DNA of 64,000 bases from Anaerococcus provencensis (GTDB lineage Bacteria > Bacillota > Clostridia > Tissierellales > Peptoniphilaceae), in the NCBI RefSeq assembly GCF_000312365.2, contig NZ_HG003686.1, forward strand, positions 520,039 through 584,038, read 5' to 3'. The notes below the pieces were generated by a model. It was not told where the DNA came from, searched no databases, and was given only the letters and a program-made list of their open reading frames with translations. Both the position numbers and the translations under genes were made by a program. Below, piece after piece: positions 8,346 through 17,858 of the stretch (position 1 is its first letter; each line of letters opens with the position of its first letter).

Positions 8346-9572
8346 ATGACAGCTATACAAGTAACAAGCGAAATTAATAAACTTGAAAAAGTTTTAGTAC
8401 ACAGACCAGGAGATGAATTATTAAACTTAACTCCAAACACATTGGAAGAATTATTATTTGATGATATTCCAGATTTAAAACTTGCTCAAGAAGAACACGA
8501 TAGATTCACAGATATTCTTAGAGATAACGGCGTTGAAGTACTTTATCTTGAAGATTTAGTTGCTGAAGCACTTGACCAAAACGAAGGACTCAGAGAACAA
8601 TTCTTAGACCAATACCTTGAAGAAACAGGTGTTACAGATGAAGAAATTCTTAAAAAATCTAGAGAACTACTAGAAGGTATTTCTGATACAAAAGAATTTG
8701 TTGAAAAAACTATGGCTGGTATCACACTACTAGAAATTGGCCACTTTAGTGAAGAAGAACTTAAAACAATGGGTGAAAAAGGAAACTACCTTGCAATCAA
8801 TCCAATGCCAAACCTATACTTCACAAGAGACCCATTTGCTACAATTGGTAATGGCGTATCAATCAACACAATGTATGCTGAAACACGTAACAGAGAAACA
8901 ATCTATGGTGATTATGTAATGAGATATCACAATGATTATAAAGGTCAAGTTCCAAACTACTATGGTAGAGGAAAAGAATACCACATCGAAGGTGGAGACG
9001 AACTAATCATATCTGATACAACACTATTAATTGGTATTTCTCAAAGAACACAATATGAAGCTATCCAAGAATTAGCTAAAAATATATTCTTTGGGGAAGA
9101 AGAAAGCAAAATTGAAAAAATTTATGCGTTAAACATCCCTGTAAATAGAGCATTCATGCACTTAGATACTGTATTTACAAGAATTGACCATGATGCATTT
9201 ACATTCCACCCAGGAATCATGCAAACACTAAAAATCTACAAAATCACAAAAGGTGACAACGATCTAAACATCGAAGAAAAATCTGGTGAATTTGAAGAAA
9301 TCTTAGCTGAAATTGCAGGAGTTGAAAAAGTTAGACTAATCCCATGTGGTAATGGTGATCCAATCGCTGCTGAACGTGAACAATGGAACGACGGTTCAAA
9401 CACACTAACAATAGCTCCAGGTGAAGTAGTTGTTTATAAGAGAAATACAGTAACAAATGCTGCACTTAAAGAAGCAGGAATCAAAATACATGAACTAGAC
9501 GCATCAAACCTAACAGTAGGTCGTGGTGGTCCAAGATGTATGACAATGCCATTTGTAAGAAGCCTAGACTAA
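8346..9572 (+). CDS. arcA: Arginine deiminase
   Basis: It hydrolyses L-arginine to citrulline and ammonia, the first step of the arginine deiminase pathway. The 408-aa length is normal. Signature segments are FTRDPF, HIEGGDE, the HLDTVF catalytic-His region, and the C-terminal GGPRCM with the nucleophilic Cys at ~398. The start is set by AGGAGG 6 nt upstream of ATG; an in-frame upstream ATG at 8316 lacks an RBS and would add 10 atypical residues. It is first in an arcA-arcB-arcC-permease operon and divergent from the dual-domain AraC regulator. Codon usage is that of a highly expressed gene. Confidence 0.97.
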   Translation: MTAIQVTSEINKLEKVLVHRPGDELLNLTPNTLEELLFDDIPDLKLAQEEHDRFTDILRDNGVEVLYLEDLVAEALDQNEGLREQFLDQYLEETGVTDEEILKKSRELLEGISDTKEFVEKTMAGITLLEIGHFSEEELKTMGEKGNYLAINPMPNLYFTRDPFATIGNGVSINTMYAETRNRETIYGDYVMRYHNDYKGQVPNYYGRGKEYHIEGGDELIISDTTLLIGISQRTQYEAIQELAKNIFFGEEESKIEKIYALNIPVNRAFMHLDTVFTRIDHDAFTFHPGIMQTLKIYKITKGDNDLNIEEKSGEFEEILAEIAGVEKVRLIPCGNGDPIAAEREQWNDGSNTLTIAPGEVVVYKRNTVTNAALKEAGIKIHELDASNLTVGRGGPRCMTMPFVRSLD

Positions 9573-9641
9573 TTAATATTGCAAAATAAAAGAGAATAAA
9601 TTAAAATAAAACTATAAATAAAACTATAAGGAGATACAAAT

Positions 9642-10646
9642 ATGCCAGTAAATTTACAAGGAAGATCTTTCCTAACATTAAGTGATTACACAGAAGCAGA
9701 AATCAACTATCTATTAGACCTATCTGCTCAATTTAAAAATCTTAAATTAACAAGAACACCACACAGATACCTAGAAGGTAAAAACATCGTTCTATTATTT
9801 GAAAAAACATCTACAAGAACACGTTGCTCATTCGAAGTAGCTGGTTATGACCTAGGAATGGGTGTAACATACCTAGATCCAGGTTCAAGCCAAATGGGTA
9901 AAAAAGAATCTATTGAAGATACAGCAAAAGTACTTGGAAGATTCTATGATGGTATCGAATACAGAGGATTTGATCAAGAATTAGTTCAAGCTCTAGCAGA
10001 TAACTCAGGTGTTCCAGTATGGAATGGTCTAACAGATGACTTCCACCCAACACAAATGATTGCTGACATGATGACAATCAAAGAAAACTTTGGATACCTA
10101 AAAGGACTAAACTTTGTATTCATGGGTGACTGCAGAAACAACGTATCAAACTCACTATTAATCACTTGTGCTAAACTTGGTGTAAATTACACAGGTTGTG
10201 GTCCGAAAGAATTATGGCCAACAGAAGAATTAATAGCAGAAGCAAAAGAATATGCAGCTGTTCACGGATCAACAGTAAACTTCACAGAAGACGTAAAAGA
10301 AGGTGTAAGTGGAGCTCACGTAATCTACACAGATATTTGGGTATCAATGGGTGAACCAGATGAAGTTTGGGAACAAAGAATTGAACAACTTCACCCATAC
10401 CAAGTAAATCAATCAGTAATGGATATGGCTGATGAAGACGCAATCTTTATGCACTGCCTACCATCATTCCACGATTTAAAAACAACAATCGGTGAAGAAG
10501 TTTATGAAAAATTCGGTGACAAATACGAACTAAACGGCATGGAAGTTACAGATGATGTATTCCTTTCAAACAAATCAAAAGTATTTGATGAAGCTGAAAA
10601 CAGAATGCACTCAATTAAAGCTGTAATGTATGCAACACTTAAATAA
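9642..10646 (+). CDS. arcB: Ornithine carbamoyltransferase, catabolic
   Basis: In this operon it splits citrulline with phosphate into ornithine and carbamoyl phosphate, the reverse of biosynthesis. It is 334 aa, a standard length. The carbamoyl-phosphate loop STRTR is at 57-61, and HPTQ and the ornithine-binding HCLP motif are near residues 133 and 270. The RBS is AAGGAGAT. A 69-nt gap follows arcA and arcC starts 9 nt after its stop. The catabolic role is inferred from the operon. Confidence 0.96.
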   Translation: MPVNLQGRSFLTLSDYTEAEINYLLDLSAQFKNLKLTRTPHRYLEGKNIVLLFEKTSTRTRCSFEVAGYDLGMGVTYLDPGSSQMGKKESIEDTAKVLGRFYDGIEYRGFDQELVQALADNSGVPVWNGLTDDFHPTQMIADMMTIKENFGYLKGLNFVFMGDCRNNVSNSLLITCAKLGVNYTGCGPKELWPTEELIAEAKEYAAVHGSTVNFTEDVKEGVSGAHVIYTDIWVSMGEPDEVWEQRIEQLHPYQVNQSVMDMADEDAIFMHCLPSFHDLKTTIGEEVYEKFGDKYELNGMEVTDDVFLSNKSKVFDEAENRMHSIKAVMYATLK

Positions 10647-10655
10647 GGAAACTAA

Positions 10656-11591
10656 ATGAGCAAAAAAAGATTGGTTATCGCTCTTGGGGGTAATGCTTTA
10701 GGCAATACCCCTGAAGAGCAATTAGAATTAGTAACAAAGACAGCTGAATCAATTGTAGATTTATCAGAAGAATATGATCTTGCAATAGGTCATGGTAATG
10801 GTCCACAAGTTGGTATGATTAACAATGCTTTCGAATATGCAGCATTAAATGGCGCTGGTACACCAGCTATGCCTTTCCCAGAATGTGGCGCTATGAGCCA
10901 AGGATATATTGGATATCACCTTCAACAATCAGTAAGAAACGAGCTTAAAAAACGTGGCATCAACAAAAATGTTGCAACTGTATTAACTCAAGTCCTTGTT
11001 GATGAAAAAGATGAAGCATTCAAAAATCCTACAAAACCAATTGGTTCATTTATGACTAAAGAAGAAGCTGACCAAATAGCTAAGGAAAAAGGTTATACAT
11101 TTGTAGAAGATTCTGGTCGTGGATACAGAAGAGTTGTAGCAAGCCCTATTCCAAAGGAAATTGTAGAACTTGATGTTGTAAATAGCTTAATAGAAAATGA
11201 CAATATAGTAATCACTGTTGGTGGTGGTGGAATTCCAGTAATCGATAAAGATGACAAATTAGAAGGAATCCCAGCAGTAATCGACAAAGATAGATCTTCT
11301 GCTCTACTAGCTGAAGAATTAAAAGCTGACATGCTTGTAATACTCACAGCAGTTGACCAAGTTATGATTAACTTTGGTAAAGAAAATGAAGAAGCTATCA
11401 AGGAAATGACCCTAGAAGAAGCTAAAAAATATATCGGTGAAGAACAATTCGCAAAAGGATCAATGCTACCAAAAGTAGAAGCTTGTATGGAATTTGTTGA
11501 AAACACTGAAAATGGCATTGCTCTTATTACTTCTTTAGAAAAAGCAGCTGAAGCTTTAAAAGGACAAACAGGAACAATCATAAAAAAATAA
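10656..11591 (+). CDS. arcC: Carbamate kinase
   Basis: It transfers phosphate from carbamoyl phosphate to ADP, giving ATP, CO2 and ammonia; this is the energy-yielding step of the pathway. It is 311 aa. N-terminal ALGGNALG, GHGNGPQVG and GGGGIPV are hallmark segments of the amino-acid kinase fold, and SMLPKVEA lies near the C-terminus. It is tightly coupled to arcB (9-nt gap, RBS AAGGA) and followed by the permease gene. Confidence 0.96.
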   Translation: MSKKRLVIALGGNALGNTPEEQLELVTKTAESIVDLSEEYDLAIGHGNGPQVGMINNAFEYAALNGAGTPAMPFPECGAMSQGYIGYHLQQSVRNELKKRGINKNVATVLTQVLVDEKDEAFKNPTKPIGSFMTKEEADQIAKEKGYTFVEDSGRGYRRVVASPIPKEIVELDVVNSLIENDNIVITVGGGGIPVIDKDDKLEGIPAVIDKDRSSALLAEELKADMLVILTAVDQVMINFGKENEEAIKEMTLEEAKKYIGEEQFAKGSMLPKVEACMEFVENTENGIALITSLEKAAEALKGQTGTIIKK

Positions 11592-11620
11592 TAACAAAAT
11601 AAAATATAAGGAGGGGCAAA

Positions 11621-13138
11621 ATGACAGAAAATAAGGGGAAAAAGAAAAAACGTTCTCTTAGCGCTTTCTCAATACTGATGATAGTTCTTGCTGTTGTTTG
11701 TCTATTTTCATTGTTTTTGAATGGATCTCCAATCAGTTCTAGCATTATAGAATCTCTAGATCCAGAAAAATACGGTGAAATGATAGATACAGTAAATAGT
11801 GGTGGAACTGTTGCAGTTCAAAGTGCACATCTATCAGATTTTGTTATGGCTATACCAAATGGTTTTATGGATGCAGCTGATCTTATCATCTTCATCTTTG
11901 GTATAGGTGGTTTCATCGGAACAATGATGTCAACAGGAGCTCTTGAAGCAGGAATTTATAACCTAGTTGGCAAAATGAAGGGTAAAGAAAATAAACTTAT
12001 CGGCATTTTAATGTTTTTATTCTCACTCGGTGGAACAACTTATGGTATGGCAGAAGAAACAATTGGTTTCTATCCATTAATTACAGCAGCAATGGTTGCT
12101 GCAGGATTTGATACAGCAGTAGCAGCAGGTACCGTACTATTAGGTGCTGGAGCTGGTGTATTAGGTTCTACAATCAACCCATTTGCAACAGGTGCAGCTA
12201 TGGGTGCACTATCATCTGTAGGTATTGAACCAAATGCTACAACCATAATGATTGTAGGTGTTATACTTTGGTTAACAACACTAGCAGTAGTTGCAAAATT
12301 CGTAATTTCTTATGCTAAAAAAGTTCAAGAAAATAGAGCTAATACAGTTCTAAGCTCAGATGAACTCGCTGAAATGGATGAAGTTTATGGTAAAGAAAAA
12401 GACCAAGGTCTTGTATTTACCAAACAACACAAACACGTACTTATAGTATTTGCAATTGCATTTGTTGTAATGATTCTATCTCTTATCTCATATGTTGATA
12501 TCAACTTTGCTGGTGATGAAGATGCTTATATGAATGCCTTTGGTTGGTCAAAATTCTTAACAGGACAACCTTTAGGTAAATGGTATTTTGCTGAACTAGG
12601 TGCTTGGTTTATCCTTGCAAGTATCATAATTGCTATAGTTGCTCGCATGAGTGAAAAAGAATTTGTTGATACATTTATAGCTGGTGCAGCAGACCTATTA
12701 TCTGTAGCTTTAATCATAGCTGTAGCTCGTGGTATTACAGTTGTAATGAATCAAACTCACCTTGACTTCTTTATCCTAGATAAAGCTAGTGGATTACTAA
12801 GAGGTGTACCAGCATTTGTATTTGTACCACTTGCATACCTAGTATACATGCTACTAAGTTTCTTAGTACCATCTACATCAGGACTTGCAGCACTTTCTAT
12901 TCCAGTAATGGGATCACTTGCAAATGCACTTGGATTTAACCCAAGCATTATGATTATGATATTCTGTGGAGCTTGTGGTCTTATAAACTTTGTTACTCCA
13001 ACATCAGGGGTAGTAATGGGTGGACTTGCAGCTGCAAGAGTAGAATACTCAACATACCTAAAATGGGTTAAAAAACCATTCTTTATAGTAATGATTCTAA
13101 ATATTGTAATACTATCAATTTGTATGATGATATTCTAA
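11621..13138 (+). CDS. YfcC-family membrane permease, likely arginine/ornithine exchanger
   Basis: This is a 505-aa integral membrane protein with about 12 hydrophobic segments after a lysine-rich N-terminus. Characteristic segments include GGTTYGMAEET, a small-residue-rich GAGAGVLGSTINPFATG, and PSTSGLAALSIPVMG. The family (YfcC, related to C4-dicarboxylate/basic amino acid carriers) is often found in arc operons in the role of ArcD. I infer that it imports arginine and exports ornithine. It is last in the operon, with RBS AAGGAGGGG. Confidence 0.85.
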   Translation: MTENKGKKKKRSLSAFSILMIVLAVVCLFSLFLNGSPISSSIIESLDPEKYGEMIDTVNSGGTVAVQSAHLSDFVMAIPNGFMDAADLIIFIFGIGGFIGTMMSTGALEAGIYNLVGKMKGKENKLIGILMFLFSLGGTTYGMAEETIGFYPLITAAMVAAGFDTAVAAGTVLLGAGAGVLGSTINPFATGAAMGALSSVGIEPNATTIMIVGVILWLTTLAVVAKFVISYAKKVQENRANTVLSSDELAEMDEVYGKEKDQGLVFTKQHKHVLIVFAIAFVVMILSLISYVDINFAGDEDAYMNAFGWSKFLTGQPLGKWYFAELGAWFILASIIIAIVARMSEKEFVDTFIAGAADLLSVALIIAVARGITVVMNQTHLDFFILDKASGLLRGVPAFVFVPLAYLVYMLLSFLVPSTSGLAALSIPVMGSLANALGFNPSIMIMIFCGACGLINFVTPTSGVVMGGLAAARVEYSTYLKWVKKPFFIVMILNIVILSICMMIF

Positions 13139-13152
13139 GTAACAATTTTAAG

Positions 13153-13185
13153 CCATCAATTCCATTTGTGAATTGGTGGTTTTTA
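13153..13185 (+). terminator. arc operon terminator
   Basis: The perfect 10-bp stem CCATCAATTC/GAATTGGTGG is followed by TTTTTA, 15 nt after the permease stop. Confidence 0.85.
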
Positions 13186-13283
13186 TTTATGGAAAATAAT
13201 AGATAGAATAAATTAGTTTGATTTCTATATAAATAATGGAAAATTAATTTCACGGGTTTTATATAAAAATAAGCATAAAAAAT

Positions 13284-13318
13284 GTGGATGCAACAAATGT
13301 TGAAAGTTTTGCATCCAC
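13284..13318 (-). terminator. Terminator of the B3/4-domain gene
   Basis: The stem GTGGATGCAA/TTGCATCCAC lies 11 nt past the minus-strand stop, with a T-rich tail on that strand. Confidence 0.8.
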
Positions 13319-13328
13319 TTTATTATTT

Positions 13329-14036
13329 TTATTTCAAAGTTACTTCTGAATCATCTTTTGTAAGAATTTTTATTTCTGTTTGGCAGTTAAGGTATTTTTC
13401 TAAATTTTCTGCCATAGCATTTAGCGCTTCTTTTTGGTCTTCGTCTCTTTCTGGATCTACTGATTCCATGATAACTACAGCGTTTTTTGTATCTTCTGTA
13501 ATCATTGTACGAACTCCATCTCTCCAGTTAAAGCATCTGCAAATAGCTCCAGCATTATCTACATATGCAAGTTCGCCTGGATAAGTTTCAGATTCGTCAT
13601 CATCTCCCAAAGCTTGGAATTTGTCTCCTCCTTCGGTGATTTTTAATACCATATCACCATCGAATTTGTCAAAGTCCTCTGATCCAACTGGAAGAGCATA
13701 GGTTAGTGAAATAGCATTGTAGATATCAACTAATGGGTTGATTGAACCTACTGGATTGCCCTTATCCACTCTTTTAAGTAGAGCTTCTATAGCACATCTT
13801 GCACCTTTTTTAGTTTTGAATTTCTTGAAAGCATCTCTCCATACTTTGATAACTTTATTTTCAGAAAAAACTGGTTCAGTTAAGTAATCATAAGCTTTTT
13901 CGTTTGCTTCATTAAGCATATCTTTAATTTCTCTACTAGAAGATTCATTGTTTTCAATACCTTTTGCGATAACTACACCGATTTTTGCATCTGGGAATAG
14001 TTCGAAAAAGGATGAATCTGCGATAAATTTGGTCAT
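13329..14036 (-). CDS. B3/B4 tRNA-binding-domain protein
   Basis: This 235-aa protein resembles the B3/4 domain of the phenylalanyl-tRNA synthetase beta subunit, as stand-alone proteins thought to edit or bind misaminoacylated tRNA. Segments KKGARCAIEALLKR and GSINPLVDIYNAISLTYALP are typical of that family. The start is chosen at the ATG with AAGGAGGG just upstream; an in-frame ATG 27 nt further upstream has no RBS. It is a single gene convergent to the arc operon and divergent from htrA. Its substrate is unknown. Confidence 0.8.
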   Translation of the reverse strand: MTKFIADSSFFELFPDAKIGVVIAKGIENNESSSREIKDMLNEANEKAYDYLTEPVFSENKVIKVWRDAFKKFKTKKGARCAIEALLKRVDKGNPVGSINPLVDIYNAISLTYALPVGSEDFDKFDGDMVLKITEGGDKFQALGDDDESETYPGELAYVDNAGAICRCFNWRDGVRTMITEDTKNAVVIMESVDPERDEDQKEALNAMAENLEKYLNCQTEIKILTKDDSEVTLK

Positions 14037-14192
14037 AAAACCCTCCTTAATCTTTTCATTCATTATATTAATAAGTTAATATTAAGTCAAATAAGGATAG
14101 TATTTGCTATTATTCTTTATGTAAATTTAACAATAAAAGAAGTAATATATAAGCATAAACACGAATTGTAAACTACAAAGAAAGGAAAAGTT

Positions 14193-15443
14193 ATGGCAAA
14201 TAGAGAAGATAACAGAAAAAAAGGCCTTCCATCATTTGTAAGTGCCTTACTTGGAGCAATAGTTGGTGGTTTACTAGTGTATGTATTAACCACGACGATA
14301 TCAGTAAAATCCAACAATCAAGATACGGATGTAGCCAGTAATAAAGTGGAAGAAAAACAAGAGATTGATACAAAAGCTAATAAACAAAAAATAGAAATAT
14401 CTGATGACCCATCAATGGAATCAGTAGTAGTAAAAAAATCTATAGATAGTGTAGTAGGAATAACTACTGTATCTAAGGTTGTAGAACAAACTTTCTGGGG
14501 CCCACAATCTGGTTATGCAGAAGGTATAGGATCTGGATCAATAGTAAGTTCAGATGGTTATATAGTGACAAACTCTCACGTTGTAAGCGATGGAGATGTA
14601 AGCGAGATAAATGTATTATTTAGCGACGGTTCAACTGCAGAAGCTGACCTCGTATGGAATGATGCTACACTAGACCTAGCCATAGTAAAAGTTAAAAAGG
14701 ACAATCTTCCAGTTATGGAGCTAGGAGATAGTGATAAGATGGGAGTAGGCGATAGGGTAGTTGCCATAGGCAACCCACTAGGCTTGCAACTCCAATCAAC
14801 AGTAACATCTGGTATAATATCAGGCCTAAATAGGAGCGTAAGCTTTAATACAGGCGCTCAGATGGACGGCTTGATGCAAACAGATGCAGCTATAAATGCC
14901 GGCAACTCTGGAGGAGCTCTACTAAATTCAAAAGGTGAGCAAATAGGAATCAATACTGCAAAAGCTGGTAACAGTGATGGTATAGGATTTGCTATACCAA
15001 TAAACCTAGTAAAGCCAATTATTGAGCAAATCAAAGAAAGTGGAGAATACCACTCAGTATACCTAGGAATAACTGGTCAATCATTAGACTACTTCTTACA
15101 ATACCCTCAAGTAAATCTAGGCGACCTAGAAGGCAAAGAAGGTGTATTTGTAACAAGCGTATTTGATGATAGTGAAACTCTCAAAAAGGGTGATTTGATT
15201 ACAGCCATAGACGGAAACAAAGTCACTGATATGCTTTCACTTAGAAAGAACTTACTAAGCTATAAGGTAGGTGATAAGGCAACTATTACAGTATTAAGAG
15301 ATGGCAAATCAATGGATCTTGACTTTACATTCTCAATAGACTCATCAAATGTAGATGAGTACAAACAAGCAAAACCAGAAAATCAAATAGAAAGTAATGG
15401 AGAAAATGATAGATCACTAAATCCATTCAAAAATCTACCATAA
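14193..15443 (+). CDS. HtrA/DegP-like serine protease with PDZ domain
   Basis: This is a membrane-anchored quality-control protease acting outside the membrane. It is 416 aa: a short cytoplasmic N-terminus, a transmembrane anchor (~12-36), a Lys/Glu-rich linker, a trypsin-like domain with catalytic triad His129 (TNSHV), Asp161 (DLAIV) and Ser239 (GNSGG), and one PDZ domain at ~290-385. The low-complexity acidic tail is typical. The RBS is AAAGGAAAAG. It is monocistronic with its own terminator. Confidence 0.93.
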   Translation: MANREDNRKKGLPSFVSALLGAIVGGLLVYVLTTTISVKSNNQDTDVASNKVEEKQEIDTKANKQKIEISDDPSMESVVVKKSIDSVVGITTVSKVVEQTFWGPQSGYAEGIGSGSIVSSDGYIVTNSHVVSDGDVSEINVLFSDGSTAEADLVWNDATLDLAIVKVKKDNLPVMELGDSDKMGVGDRVVAIGNPLGLQLQSTVTSGIISGLNRSVSFNTGAQMDGLMQTDAAINAGNSGGALLNSKGEQIGINTAKAGNSDGIGFAIPINLVKPIIEQIKESGEYHSVYLGITGQSLDYFLQYPQVNLGDLEGKEGVFVTSVFDDSETLKKGDLITAIDGNKVTDMLSLRKNLLSYKVGDKATITVLRDGKSMDLDFTFSIDSSNVDEYKQAKPENQIESNGENDRSLNPFKNLP

Positions 15444-15453
15444 GAGTAAAAAT

Positions 15454-15493
15454 AAAACTAGCAGTATGTAATAATATTGCTAGTTTTTTAGTA
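15454..15493 (+). terminator. htrA terminator
   Basis: The stem AAAACTAGCA/TGCTAGTTTT is followed by a T-run. Confidence 0.85.
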
Positions 15494-15535
15494 GAAAGAA
15501 TCAAACAAAGCATTATAAAATCAAGGTTTAAATAA

Positions 15536-15603
15536 GTCAAGAAAAAACCTTGACATGATATTTATAGGGGTGTATAATATACAGGTCAAGAAATTATCTT
15601 GAC
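15536..15603 (+). promoter_or_regulatory. Consensus promoter with two identical-format palindromes
   Basis: TTGACA (15550-15555), a 17-nt spacer and TATAAT (15573-15578) make a perfect SigA promoter for the ylxM-ffh operon. Two inverted repeats of the form GTCAAG-N7-CTTGAC lie at 15536-15554, overlapping the -35, and at 15585-15603, at the expected start site. They are 49 bp apart. This looks like a two-site operator. No regulator is known to me. Confidence 0.75.
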
Positions 15604-15651
15604 AGGCTAATTATATTAAATTAAATTTAATATAAAAAGTAAGGACCGATT

Positions 15652-15975
15652 ATGGAAAAAATTGTTAAGGTGGCTGAATTATACGACATATATGGACCGC
15701 TACTAAATGAAAAGCAAAGAGATGTTATCAATTGTTATTATAACGAAGACTTGTCCTTACAAGAGATTGCAGAAAACAACAATAAAAGTAAACAAGCAAT
15801 TTCCGACATGATGACAAGGACAGTTGATAAGCTATTTGAGTTTGAAGATGAGCTTTCTTTACTAGAAAAAAAAGATGAGCTCAAAGATGCTCTTACGAGT
15901 ATAAGAGAGCTGATGGAAAATTCAAAAAACAAAGAAGCAATTGAGAAAATAACAGAGACAATTGAGAGAATTTAG
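15652..15975 (+). CDS. ylxM: YlxM-family HTH protein, SRP-associated
   Basis: This 107-aa protein has a sigma-70 region-4-like helix-turn-helix (LNEKQRDVINCYYNEDLSLQ, then EIAENNNKSKQAISDM) and a charged helical C-terminus. The family (UPF0122) is nearly always encoded just before ffh and has been linked to the signal recognition particle. Here it is the first gene of the operon, 11 nt before ffh. The HTH and the paired palindromes at its promoter make autoregulation possible, but this is inference. Confidence 0.92.
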   Translation: MEKIVKVAELYDIYGPLLNEKQRDVINCYYNEDLSLQEIAENNNKSKQAISDMMTRTVDKLFEFEDELSLLEKKDELKDALTSIRELMENSKNKEAIEKITETIERI

Positions 15976-15986
15976 GGAGTGATAAT

Positions 15987-17333
15987 ATGGTGTTTGAAGG
16001 CCTAGCCGATAGGCTCCAAGAAAGTCTTGGAAAACTTACCGGAAAAGGAAAATTAACAGAAAAAGACATCGACAACGCTATGAGGGAGATTAGACTTTCA
16101 CTTCTAGAAGCAGACGTTAACTACAAGGTGGTAAAAGACTTTGTAAAGACTGTCAAAGAAAGATCCCTAGGCGAAGATGTAATGACATCCCTTACTCCTG
16201 GTCAAATGGTGGTTAAGATTGTAAATGAAGAACTTACCAATTTGATGGGTAAAGAAAATTCTAGATTAGATTTAAAAGGTTCTACCCCACACGTTGTGAT
16301 GATGGTAGGACTCCAAGGTTCAGGTAAAACAACTCACTCAGGTAAGCTTGTTTATAAGCTTAAAGGCGAAAATAGAAATCCAATGCTAGCAGCCCTAGAT
16401 ATATATAGGCCAGCTGCAATAGAACAACTTAAAGTTGTCGGCAAAAAAGCAGATACCTTTGTTTTCGAACAAGGTAAGGAAGATCCAGTAAAGATTGCCC
16501 TTGAAGCAAAAAATTATGCTAGGGCAAACAATTACGACACAGTAATCCTTGATACAGCTGGTCGTTTGCAAATTGATACTGATCTTATGGATGAACTTAA
16601 AAAAATCAAGGAAGTAACCAAGCCTGATGAGATTCTTCTAGTAGTAGATGCCATGACTGGCCAAGAGGCAGTTAATGTGGCAAAAACATTCGACGACTAC
16701 CTTGATATCACAGGTGTTATACTCACCAAGCTTGACGGTGATGCAAGAGGTGGTGCAGCCTTATCAATAAGACAAGTAGTTGGCAAGCCAATCAAATTTG
16801 TTGGAGTTGGCGAAAAACTAGAAGACCTAGAAGCCTTCTATCCAGATAGGATGGCGAATAGAATCCTAGGCATGGGTGATGTCTTATCTTTAATCGAAAA
16901 AGCTGAAGCGCAAATCGATATGGAAAATGCCAAGGCTTTGGAAGAAAAGCTAAGAAATCAAACATTTACCCTAGATGATTTTATGGATCAAATAAATCAA
17001 ATTAGAAATATGGGGCCTCTGGAAGACTTACTTGCAATGATTCCTGGTGTAAATAATAAAATGCTCAAACAAGTCAATGTAGATGACACAGGATTTGTAA
17101 AAATCGAAGCTTTGATTAATTCTATGACCAAAGAAGAGCGTGAAAAGCCAGAAATCATAGGCAAAAGACGAAAAGAGCGTATATCAAAAGGATCCGGTGT
17201 AGATGTCAGAGAGCTAAACAAGCTGTTAAAACAATTTAAAGAACTTAAGAAAATGATGAAACAAGTTTCTAATATGAATCCAAAAGGCAAAAAGGGTAGA
17301 GGCGGATTTAGGATGCCTAAGTTACCTTTTTAG
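15987..17333 (+). CDS. ffh: Signal recognition particle GTPase Ffh
   Basis: It binds SRP RNA and signal peptides of nascent membrane proteins and delivers them to FtsY. It is 448 aa: an N domain (1-90), a G domain with P-loop GLQGSGKTT (~108-116), DTAGR, and TKLDGDARGG, then a methionine-rich M domain from ~300 with RRKERISKGSG. Length and order are canonical. It sits between ylxM and rpsP. Confidence 0.98.
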   Translation: MVFEGLADRLQESLGKLTGKGKLTEKDIDNAMREIRLSLLEADVNYKVVKDFVKTVKERSLGEDVMTSLTPGQMVVKIVNEELTNLMGKENSRLDLKGSTPHVVMMVGLQGSGKTTHSGKLVYKLKGENRNPMLAALDIYRPAAIEQLKVVGKKADTFVFEQGKEDPVKIALEAKNYARANNYDTVILDTAGRLQIDTDLMDELKKIKEVTKPDEILLVVDAMTGQEAVNVAKTFDDYLDITGVILTKLDGDARGGAALSIRQVVGKPIKFVGVGEKLEDLEAFYPDRMANRILGMGDVLSLIEKAEAQIDMENAKALEEKLRNQTFTLDDFMDQINQIRNMGPLEDLLAMIPGVNNKMLKQVNVDDTGFVKIEALINSMTKEEREKPEIIGKRRKERISKGSGVDVRELNKLLKQFKELKKMMKQVSNMNPKGKKGRGGFRMPKLPF

Positions 17334-17383
17334 TAGAAACTAAGTAATCATAGGTCAAATTTTATAAAAGGAAAGGAAGAAAA

Positions 17384-17629
17384 ATGGCAGTAAAAATTAG
17401 ATTAAAAAGAATGGGACAAAAGAAAAAACCATTTTACAGAGTAGTAGTTGCAGATTCAAGAAGTCCACGTGATGGTAAATTTATCGAAGAAATTGGTTAC
17501 TACAATCCAGTAAGCGAACCAAAAGAATTCAAAGTAGACAATGAAAAAGCAAAACAATGGATTAAAAATGGTGCAAAACCAACATCAATCGTTGAAAAGC
17601 TATTCAATGACAATGATGTATTAGCATAA
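17384..17629 (+). CDS. rpsP: Ribosomal protein bS16
   Basis: This 81-aa small-subunit protein begins [20 protein letters not shown] and contains [20 protein letters not shown], both diagnostic. It has a strong RBS (AAAGGAAAGGAAG) and is the usual neighbour of ffh, khpA and rimM. Confidence 0.98.
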   Translation: MAVKIRLKRMGQKKKPFYRVVVADSRSPRDGKFIEEIGYYNPVSEPKEFKVDNEKAKQWIKNGAKPTSIVEKLFNDNDVLA

Positions 17630-17633
17630 GATT

Positions 17634-17858
17634 ATGAAAGAATTAGTAGAAGCAATCGTAAAAGAGCTAGTAGAAGATAAAGAAGCTGTAGAAATCGAAG
17701 AAAATCGTAACGATGGAGAAGTAAATATAGTAATCCACGTTGCAGATAGCGATAAGGGTCGTGTTATAGGAGTTAGAGGAAATATCATCAATTCTATCAG
17801 AACCATAGCAAGATCAGCAGCTATAAAGGAAGATGTTAAGGTCAATATAAAAATATGA
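17634..17858 (+). CDS. khpA: KH-domain RNA-binding protein KhpA
   Basis: This 74-aa protein is a single KH domain with the motif DKGRVIGVRGNIINSIR (residues ~42-58). KhpA pairs with KhpB and binds RNAs affecting cell division and elongation in Firmicutes. It starts 4 nt after rpsP with a weak RBS and shares its ATGA stop/start with rimM, so translation is probably coupled. Confidence 0.94.
   Translation: MKELVEAIVKELVEDKEAVEIEENRNDGEVNIVIHVADSDKGRVIGVRGNIINSIRTIARSAAIKEDVKVNIKI

Noticed and set aside
11093..11581. 162-codon frame antisense to arcC
   Set aside because: This is a codon-bias shadow of a highly expressed gene; serine/isoleucine-rich with no RBS.
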